Assembly: GCA_043720395.1 (NCBI GenBank)
Contig: JAYSSR010000076.1
Coordinates: forward strand, 13,838-77,837
Reading direction: 5' to 3'
DNA from: JANOYY01 sp043720395
Lineage (GTDB): Bacteria > Actinomycetota > Acidimicrobiia > Acidimicrobiales > JANYDT01
Length of the DNA: 64,000 bases
The number at the start of each line of letters is the position of its first letter. Position 1 is the first letter of the stretch. The translations under genes were made by a program, and so were the position numbers. Below are positions 56,382 to 62,465 of the stretch, one piece after another. The notes under the pieces are model-generated. The model was not told where the DNA came from. It did not search any database and worked only from the letters and a program-made list of their open reading frames with translations.

Positions 56382-56461
56382 AGCATTGGGGGTTGCGCGC
56401 AGCATTGGGGGTTGCGCGCAGCACGTCCTGAGCCCCCAACCGCTGCGCGCAACCCCCAACC
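56382..56461. repeat. Palindrome of two 19-bp direct units and their inverted copies
   Basis: The 19-mer AGCATTGGGGGTTGCGCGC is perfectly duplicated head-to-tail (56382-56400, 56401-56419). After a short loop the inverted units follow (GCCCCCAACC, then GCTGCGCGCAACCCCCAACC, to 56461). It lies between the DUF5719 and DUF3499 genes. Confidence 0.85.
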
Positions 56462-56518
56462 TCCAAGCGGCCGAACCATCACCGTCGCCGCAAGACCCGT
56501 TCGTTAGCCTTGCAGCCC

Positions 56519-56809
56519 ATGCTCGGACCCACTTCCCCCAAGCGGCCGACGACTCGACACTGCTCGCGCCCGGCGTGCGGGGGTGAACCGGTCGCCTCGA
56601 TGTCCTACGACCACGCGGCCGCGATCGTGTATGTCGGGCAACTCGCCGAGGAGCGTCATCCGGCGCTCTATGACCTCTGTCGCACCCACGTCAACGCACT
56701 TTCGGCACCGCGGGGCTGGAAAATCCGACGCGAGCCACTGAGCGTCGCGGGGTCCGCCGCCGGTGACTGGCATCAGGCCGAGCCTTCGTCGTCGCGCGAC
56801 GTCGTCTGA
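56519..56809 (+). CDS. DUF3499 family protein
   Basis: The product is about 96 residues and matches the actinobacterial DUF3499 pattern: HCSRPACGGEPVASMSYDHA near the N-terminus, then YDLCRTHVNALSAPRGWKI. The Cys-x4-Cys and Cys-x2-His arrangement suggests a small zinc-binding fold. The function is unknown. ATG 56519 is preferred; a TTG at 56510 is in frame. A TAGCCT element eight bases before the ATG could give a leaderless mRNA. The gene follows DUF5719 in many actinobacteria, supporting the assignment. Confidence 0.85.
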   Translation: MLGPTSPKRPTTRHCSRPACGGEPVASMSYDHAAAIVYVGQLAEERHPALYDLCRTHVNALSAPRGWKIRREPLSVAGSAAGDWHQAEPSSSRDVV

Positions 56810-56838
56810 CGCCGCCGACCCCCGTAACCGAGACACCC

Positions 56839-57606
56839 ATGACCGACGAGTCGCGAACGGCTGCCCCCGAGCCCCGCGAACAGGGCTGGTCGATGCTCGG
56901 TCTGGCGCTCGGTGCGCAAGTCGCGATCATGGTCGTGGGCAACGTCTTTGCGCTCATGTTCCTGTGGAACCCCGAGACGCAGACGCTGAAGCCGGGCGCG
57001 TGGCCACAGGTCATCGGCCTGCTTCCGATGTGGGCGGTGATGTTGGCGGCCGTGCGACGGAATTGTTCACGTCGCAGCGTTCGTGCCTTCGGGGCGACGC
57101 CACTGGTGCGCGTGGCCGACCTTCCCTGGTTCGTGCTCGGTGTGGCTGGACAGTTCGCTACCGGCCTGCTCTACGCGTCGTTCGACGTTGTTATGCGCCT
57201 GCTACACCTCTCGTATCGGGTCTCGAGTGAGGACCTGGAGCGGCCCGCCAAGGAACTGATCGACTCGGCCGGCGGTCGCAACCTCGCCTTTGCCTTCTTG
57301 GCACTTGCCGTCGTGATCGGCGCGCCAATTATGGAGGAACTGTTCTACCGGGGAATGGTATGGCGTGGAACGTCGATGGTGATGTCGTCATCGGTCTCAC
57401 CGTTGCGTCGGGCGGTTGTACCCATCTTGGTGAGCGCCGTCTGGTTCGGTGCGATTCACTTTGAGCCGCTCCAGTTCCCGGCGCTCGCCGTCATTGGCGG
57501 TGTGTGCGCCTACGCCGTTCATCGCACCGGTCGCCTCGCACCAGCGATTCTGGTGCACATGGGTTTCAATATCGTGACGGTCATCGCGTTGGGTTCGAAG
57601 CTGTAG
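56839..57606 (+). CDS. CPBP family intramembrane metalloprotease
   Basis: The product is 255 residues with about seven hydrophobic segments. The three catalytic motifs of CPBP (Abi/CAAX-like) proteases are present: EELFYRG near residue 170, FGAIHF about 40 residues on, and HMGFN near the C-terminus. These glutamyl intramembrane proteases process membrane peptides or proteins. No substrate gene is evident next to it. It starts 29 bases after DUF3499, probably in the same transcript. Confidence 0.9.
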   Translation: MTDESRTAAPEPREQGWSMLGLALGAQVAIMVVGNVFALMFLWNPETQTLKPGAWPQVIGLLPMWAVMLAAVRRNCSRRSVRAFGATPLVRVADLPWFVLGVAGQFATGLLYASFDVVMRLLHLSYRVSSEDLERPAKELIDSAGGRNLAFAFLALAVVIGAPIMEELFYRGMVWRGTSMVMSSSVSPLRRAVVPILVSAVWFGAIHFEPLQFPALAVIGGVCAYAVHRTGRLAPAILVHMGFNIVTVIALGSKL

Positions 57607-57719
57607 AAGTGCGCTGGGTGAAGCACGGCTCAAGTTCGAGCGGGTTCGTGCCGATGAATTTGTTGTGCTCGTCGTGGACGAGCGCACTCCGCTCACACCT
57701 CGAGGAAGCCACCTCCGCT

Positions 57720-57896
57720 ATGACCTGCCCGCTTTGCCAGATCGCCAACCTCGTCGTCATCGACATGAACGTGAACGAGCGAAAGTTGCGTCTGCACTCC
57801 TGCAGCCGCTGTGAAACGAGCTGGTGGAAGGCCGACGGGGAACATGTCGGCCTCTCCCGAGTCATCGACGCTGCCACGGTACGCAAGAGCGCCTGA
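57720..57896 (+). CDS. Small zinc-ribbon protein
   Basis: The product is 58 residues. Two CxxC knuckles, CPLC (residues 3-6) and CSRC (about 31-34), with the intervening VVIDMNVNERKLRLHSC, make a classic zinc ribbon. TSWWKADGEHVGLSRVID follows. It may be a nucleic-acid-binding or regulatory protein. ATG 57720 has GAGGAAG about 12 bases upstream. The longer open frame starting inside the protease gene is probably not used. It is convincing because all four cysteines are properly spaced. Confidence 0.75.
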   Translation: MTCPLCQIANLVVIDMNVNERKLRLHSCSRCETSWWKADGEHVGLSRVIDAATVRKSA

Positions 57897-58004
57897 CCCC
57901 TTGGACGAAGAGCGAACGACGCCGACAAAACGCCGTTCAGTTCGGCGGGGCACGGTCGCCCACTAGTGTTCGCGGGTTCGTATCGCTCTCGAGGAGTGCT
58001 TCCC

Positions 58005-59033
58005 GTGTCGCTTCCCCACCCCCGCCGCACGATTGCTGCGTCCGTCGCAGCCGTTGCTGCTGCTGCCGCGTCTGTCGTTGCCAATGTTGTCGCTCCCTCG
58101 CCAGCAAGCGCTGCGGTGCCTACCGTCAGCATCGCCGTGCCGGCCTACTTTGTCGATGATTCCCTCTGGGACAAGGCGCTCGCTACTCCCGAGGTCGGCT
58201 TTGTGATCGGACACCCGCTTCCCCCAGAAGACGGCAAGGCATACAAGACCGATCCCGACCTCCAGGCGCGACTCGCGAAGGCCAAATCGAAGGGCAAGAC
58301 CACCTTGGTCTACGTCACGGGTGGCTACGACAAGGTCGACTGGAAGGTCGTCGCCGACCGAATTGACACCGTCCTCGGTGCGTACCCGGCTGCGGACGGC
58401 GTCTTCATCGACGAGATCAACTACAACCAGTGCGACAAGTACCTCTCGCTCACGAAGGGTGCTGGCAGCGTCAAGGGTGTCCGCGGACGCCACGCCGACA
58501 AGCTGATCGTGCTGAACCCCGGTGCACCGATCCTCAACTGTTACGAGGGCCTCGCCGACGGTTACGTGAATCTGGAACGCGCCGAGCAGGACATCCCCGC
58601 CTGGACGGCCAATGTCAATCTCGCAGGCAACGTCCCGTTCTATTCGTGGATGTTCACCGCAGCCAACCGTCCGAAGATGTGGGAAATGGTGCACACCGTT
58701 GCACCTGCCGGTGGTGCCGCGGCGGTCGACGCGGCGCTTGCCCGCAACGCCAGCGTTTTGTATCTGACCGACGATCTCGGTCCGACGGAGGACCTCGTCA
58801 AGACAAATCCAAACGAGGCAGCGAAGCGCAACCCCTACGACTCGCTCGGGAGCGCCACGTTCTTCGCGGCGGTCGTCGACCGTGTTGGTCAGTACGCAAG
58901 CAGCCGCACTGCGCTCCCGGTCGTGAAGCCGCTCACGCTGCCTGCCGGAGCAACTCCAACGACTGCGGCCAACACGACCAAGAAGGCCACCACGAAGAAG
59001 GCCACGACTCGCAAGACCACGAAGAAGCGCTAA
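58005..59033 (+). CDS. Secreted spherulin-4 family glycoside hydrolase (GH135/Sph3-like)
   Basis: The product is about 342 residues. The signal peptide (about 1-45) ends SPASAAVP. The remaining domain is a TIM-barrel of the spherulin-4 family: VSIAVPAYFVDDSLWDKA, GKTTLVYVTGGYDKVDW, ADGVFIDEINYNQC and LNPGAPILNCYEGLAD. The acidic pair DE in GVFIDEI corresponds to the catalytic pair of Sph3, the GH135 enzyme of Aspergillus that cuts alpha-1,4-galactosamine polymers. A Lys/Thr-rich tail (TTKKATTKKATTRKTTKKR) closes the protein. GTG 58005 has GAGGAG upstream. The gene directly precedes a PelF-like glycosyltransferase. The substrate is inferred from family knowledge only. Confidence 0.85.
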   Translation: MSLPHPRRTIAASVAAVAAAAASVVANVVAPSPASAAVPTVSIAVPAYFVDDSLWDKALATPEVGFVIGHPLPPEDGKAYKTDPDLQARLAKAKSKGKTTLVYVTGGYDKVDWKVVADRIDTVLGAYPAADGVFIDEINYNQCDKYLSLTKGAGSVKGVRGRHADKLIVLNPGAPILNCYEGLADGYVNLERAEQDIPAWTANVNLAGNVPFYSWMFTAANRPKMWEMVHTVAPAGGAAAVDAALARNASVLYLTDDLGPTEDLVKTNPNEAAKRNPYDSLGSATFFAAVVDRVGQYASSRTALPVVKPLTLPAGATPTTAANTTKKATTKKATTRKTTKKR

Positions 59034-59054
59034 GGGGCCGAGCCGATAGGCCTC
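59034..59054 (+). terminator. Hairpin after the spherulin-4 gene
   Basis: GGGGCC and GGCCTC form a 6-bp stem (one G-T pair) starting at the base after the TAA stop. The loop contains CGAGCCGATAGGC, the same 13 bases found in the hairpin at 62069. No T-run follows. Confidence 0.55.
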
Positions 59055-59082
59055 TAATCCGCGGGGGTCAAGGTCGATGGCG

Positions 59083-59088
59083 TAACAT
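59083..59088 (+). promoter_or_regulatory. -10 element of the PelF-like gene
   Basis: TAACAT lies eight bases before the ATG at 59097, which has no ribosome-binding site. This fits a leaderless transcript separate from the hydrolase gene. Confidence 0.45.
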
Positions 59089-59096
59089 TCACGGCC

Positions 59097-60761
59097 ATGT
59101 CCGCGGTGCCTGGTTCGTTGCCTCGCGCCACGAGTGGCTGTCCATCGGTGCTGGTCACCACGGAGGGCACGTACCCGTACGTTCTGGGCGGGGTCAGCAC
59201 CTGGTGTGACTCCCTCGTCAATGGGCTGACCGACGTCGACTGGCACGTCTTTGCGATCACCGCCGGTGGCATCCGCCGCTCAAGCCTGTTCGAGCAGCCG
59301 GCGCAGGTCCGCAGCGTCACCCAGCTTGAGCTGTGGTCCGACCGAATTCACCGGGTGGGTGGGAGGGGAATTCACCGGGTGGGTGGGAGGGGAATTCGCG
59401 GTGGACACCTCGGACGCGCCCATCGCGCCCTACCGTCGCTGCCGGCGGAGCTCGCTCGCGGCGTCCTCGCCTGGGACTCCGACCTCGATGCGCTGCGGGA
59501 CGCGCTTGTCTGGTGTCGCCTCAACCCGAGGCTCGTCAGCAGGTCCTTTCGGGCCCGCCATGCGTGGACCGAGTATCTCCAAGAACTCGTCGCCCTGACC
59601 GAGGGGCAGGCGGGACCGTCGTTTGACCTCGTCCAGGCGGGGGAGCTGTATCAAACTCTGTCCTGGGTAGCGCGCACCGCATCGGAGCCGCTGCAACCTC
59701 GTCGCGCGCCCCGCGTCCGACACGATCTGCTGCTCGTCACGGCCGCTGGATGGGCCGGTATCCCGGCGGTCATCGAACGCCATCTCGACCCGCGTCCACT
59801 CGTGCTCGCGGAGCACGGCGTGTACGTGCGTGAGGCATATCTGCAAGCCGCGCGCAACGTCCATCAGTCGGGGGCCTCGCGTTGGGCGGCCACGAGGTTG
59901 GCACGGGGTCTTGCTCGGCTCGTCTACGCCAACGCGGATGTGGTTGCTCCCGTTACCCTCGCAAACGCGCACTGGGAACGTGAGCTGGGCGTTGCGGAGT
60001 CGTCGATCCGAACGATCTACAACGGCGTGCTGGTTCCGCCGCGGGTACGCCGCTTCCCGGAGCGAACCCGCGTCGTATCCGTCGGCCGGATCGATCCGCT
60101 CAAGGACCTCGCCACGATGCTTCGGTGCGCGGCACTCGTGATTGAGTCCCATCCCGACGTGGATTTCGTGCACTACGGCCCGGTTCCCGAGGGGAACGAG
60201 CGCTACGACGCCACATGCCGAGCACTGCACCGCGACCTCGGTCTCGGTGACCGGTTCCGCTTCCTCGGCCAGACCGACGATCCATACGTGGCATTTTCCG
60301 AGGCGTCGATCGCCCTGTTTTCGAGCATTTCTGAGGGTTTCCCCGTGTCGGTGCTCGAGGCGATGGCGTGTGGGCGTCCGGTAGTTTCGACTGCGGTCGG
60401 TGGTATCCCAGAGGCTCTCTCGGGCTGCGGGCTCACCGTTCGGCCCGGCGACTTTGAGGGCCTTGCCGCCGGTGTCGTCCGACTGATCGACGACCCGGAG
60501 CTCCTCGCGGCCCTGGGCGAGCGCTCCCGCATCCGGGTTCGCCAGGAGTTCGGCATGTCGAACTGCCTGCGGAACTATCGCGACCTGATCGTCGAGCTGA
60601 CCGGTCGCCCCGTTGCGGAACCGATCGAACCGGTCTTCCCTGCGATTGCGCCCGACACCGAGCTAACGCCGTCGCCGGGGGATCACGCGCCGGATGCCGT
60701 TTTGCCCGAATCGTTGCTGATCGCCGCCGTCAAGGCCGAATCTTTTCGCGATTCGCCGTGA
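59097..60761 (+). CDS. PelF-like GT4 glycosyltransferase
   Basis: The product is 554 residues, close to PelF proteins (about 500). The hallmark N-terminus LVTTEGTYPYVLGGVSTWCD matches the PelF consensus EGTYPYVxGGVSSW. Later come RVVSVGRIDPLKDLATML, the FVHYGPVPEGNERY stretch and the donor site FSSISEGFPVSVLEAMACG with E-x7-E. PelF polymerises UDP-GalNAc for the Pel exopolysaccharide. Near residue 85 is an in-frame 24-bp tandem duplication (HRVGGRGI twice, 59346-59393) inside what may be a low-complexity insertion. The stop overlaps the next start (GTGA), so it is co-translated with the membrane protein that follows. Confidence 0.88.
   Translation: MSAVPGSLPRATSGCPSVLVTTEGTYPYVLGGVSTWCDSLVNGLTDVDWHVFAITAGGIRRSSLFEQPAQVRSVTQLELWSDRIHRVGGRGIHRVGGRGIRGGHLGRAHRALPSLPAELARGVLAWDSDLDALRDALVWCRLNPRLVSRSFRARHAWTEYLQELVALTEGQAGPSFDLVQAGELYQTLSWVARTASEPLQPRRAPRVRHDLLLVTAAGWAGIPAVIERHLDPRPLVLAEHGVYVREAYLQAARNVHQSGASRWAATRLARGLARLVYANADVVAPVTLANAHWERELGVAESSIRTIYNGVLVPPRVRRFPERTRVVSVGRIDPLKDLATMLRCAALVIESHPDVDFVHYGPVPEGNERYDATCRALHRDLGLGDRFRFLGQTDDPYVAFSEASIALFSSISEGFPVSVLEAMACGRPVVSTAVGGIPEALSGCGLTVRPGDFEGLAAGVVRLIDDPELLAALGERSRIRVRQEFGMSNCLRNYRDLIVELTGRPVAEPIEPVFPAIAPDTELTPSPGDHAPDAVLPESLLIAAVKAESFRDSP
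59346..59393 (+). repeat. 24-bp in-frame tandem duplication in the PelF-like gene
   Basis: Two exact head-to-tail copies of a 24-bp unit (starting ATTCACCGGGTGGG) each encode eight residues. A third partial copy follows in AATTCGCGG. Confidence 0.85.
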
Positions 60762-62068
60762 ACGCTGCGACCCCCGCCGACGCCCGCGCCCTCATCGAGG
60801 GCTATCTCGGACGCCCCGTGCAAGATGCGCTGGAAGCAGCGGTAGTGCTTGAAGCGTGGGGTGGCGTCCCCGCAGACGCCGCGCTTGCGCTGGGCCGCGA
60901 CGCCGCTGGAGTGCCCGCGACGGTTGCATCGATTGCCGACGAGATACCAGCGTCGCCGATGCTCGACCGACGCGCCGTTCTGTCCGACGTTGCCTTTATC
61001 GTGGCTGTCCTGTTCGTGGGGTTTTGGCTCTCCCGACGCACCGACCGGTTCGCCGTGGTTGAGATCGACCGCGCGTGGCGCCTCGCGCTGCCGGTAAGCC
61101 TTGCTGCCCAATGGTTCCTTCGGCGCCGGGTTTTCATGGGCGGCGACGGTCTAGGGCGCCTTCGACGTGAGACCTGGCTGCTTGTGCCAGCCGTGCTGCT
61201 CTTCGGCGGGCTCGCGATCGTCCCTTCAGGGGGTCCGCTAGCTGGCGGACTCGCAATTTTGTGGATCGCCGGTTTCATCGTGTCGCGGCGTGGCTGGGGC
61301 GTTCCACACGGTGTGCTGCTCACGTTGACGCTGCTTGCGGGTGGGCGCCGAGAGGCGGCCCTTCCCGCCTACGTTTTCGTGTGTGTTGGCACGCTGTGTG
61401 CGGCCGTGCTCGCGTTGCGCTCGTCGCCGGTCTCGGATCGTCTCCCCGGAGCGCTCGGGCGAGCCCTGCCCTCGGCGTTGATCGGTGGTGGCATGGGGAT
61501 GTTTCTGGTGTCCGAACCGCGGTTTTCGTGGGCAGCGTCGGGGTTGCTGTCGGCCTTCACCATTGTCCCGTCGTTGCTTGGAAGCCTCGCCGGGGGCATC
61601 TGGATGACGCGTCTGTGGCACGCCCTACCGAGATCGCTGCGTGCGACCGGCATCGCCTCCCCGCGCCGGCGCGCCGTCAGCGGTCCCGCGATTCGTCTCT
61701 TCCTCCAGGCCATCGCGCTTGTGTTGTTTGTGGCGGTGACCTGTTCTGTGGTGGTGCTCTGGCGCGATGGACAGCCGCTTCGGTCGCAAACGTCGGTGAC
61801 CACACGGACCTTGCTGCTCGCCCACGCTGCCCTCGCGCTCGCCGGGTTGTGTGTCGCCCTTCTTGAAACGCTCGGACGCTGGGGCCGCGCGTTGTTCGCC
61901 ACGGTGGTTGGCGTCACGGCAGCGTTCGCCCTGTCGGTATTCACGGATGGTGAGCCGCAGGCGGGTCTGCGAATCCTGGTCGGAGCTCTCGTGGCGTTGT
62001 TGCTGGCCCTGCCCGGTGTGTTGGCAATTCTCGCTCGACCGGATCACCGGATCGCCGCAGTCACCTAA
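60758..62068 (+). CDS. Polytopic membrane protein coupled to the PelF-like enzyme (PelG-like role possible)
   Basis: The product is 436 residues. About 70 soluble, helical residues are followed by some ten or more hydrophobic helices (for example AFIVAVLFVGFWLS, LVPAVLLFGGLAIVP, FLVSEPRFSWAASGLL). PelG proteins are about 450 residues with twelve helices and pair with PelF, so size, topology and coupling agree. I see no convincing PelG sequence motif, so the role is by context only. GTG 60758 overlaps the stop of the glycosyltransferase gene by four bases. A hairpin directly after its stop ends the unit. Confidence 0.7.
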   Translation: MNAATPADARALIEGYLGRPVQDALEAAVVLEAWGGVPADAALALGRDAAGVPATVASIADEIPASPMLDRRAVLSDVAFIVAVLFVGFWLSRRTDRFAVVEIDRAWRLALPVSLAAQWFLRRRVFMGGDGLGRLRRETWLLVPAVLLFGGLAIVPSGGPLAGGLAILWIAGFIVSRRGWGVPHGVLLTLTLLAGGRREAALPAYVFVCVGTLCAAVLALRSSPVSDRLPGALGRALPSALIGGGMGMFLVSEPRFSWAASGLLSAFTIVPSLLGSLAGGIWMTRLWHALPRSLRATGIASPRRRAVSGPAIRLFLQAIALVLFVAVTCSVVVLWRDGQPLRSQTSVTTRTLLLAHAALALAGLCVALLETLGRWGRALFATVVGVTAAFALSVFTDGEPQAGLRILVGALVALLLALPGVLAILARPDHRIAAVT

Positions 62069-62094
62069 GAGGACGAGCCGATAGGCGAGTCCTC
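62069..62094 (+). terminator. GNRA-loop hairpin with tandem GA mismatches
   Basis: The base after the stop begins a perfect hairpin: GAGGAC, internal GA, GCC, tetraloop GATA, GGC, internal GA, GTCCTC. The loop is of the GNRA type and the two GA pairs are placed as a tandem sheared GA motif. No T-run follows. Confidence 0.65.
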
Positions 62095-62465
62095 AATTGG
62101 ACACCGCAGAATGAATCGGGCGGCGAAGCCGGTCGCCGGACATCGCCGCTCCGCAGCCGTGACGTATCCGCTGAGCCTCTAAGTCGCACCGAGCGAGATT
62201 TGTGCCCCGGTGGCCACTCGATGCGTTTTTGTGTCGAAATGTTGCGGTTTGGTGACGAAAACCCGCCAACTCCTCTTGCCTTCGTAACAATTGGTCCGTA
62301 AAGTGACCGCTGACTCGGGAGTCCTCCTCAGTCACCCGTCGACTCTCACCGGGCCCGCGGACTTCTCCGAACCATCCGATCGGTGGTTCGAGACTTCCAA
62401 AGTCTCCGGCTCCGGGCTCGCAAGAGCAGGAGCGATGGGGATTCCTACCTACCAAGGAGCAAACA
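62095..62465. other. Intergenic region with promoter and structured leader
   Basis: No gene is seen in this stretch. The first 180 bases hold no structure I recognise. A promoter lies at 62276-62304. From there the leader has several hairpins, including GAACCA and TGGTTC around CCGATCGG (about 62370-62390) and AGACTT with AAGTCT, before the AAGGAG site of the last gene. It matches no riboswitch class I know. Confidence 0.5.
62276..62304 (+). promoter_or_regulatory. Promoter of the C-terminal secreted protein gene
   Basis: TTGCCT (62276-62281) and TAAAGT (62299-62304) are separated by 17 bases, the ideal spacing. Transcription would start near 62311, leaving a leader of about 155 bases. Confidence 0.55.

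Noticed and set aside
62305..62465. Possible known riboswitch (c-di-GMP, c-di-AMP or cobalamin) in the 155-base leader
   Set aside because: Hairpins exist, but none of the conserved core sequences of these classes could be found by eye.
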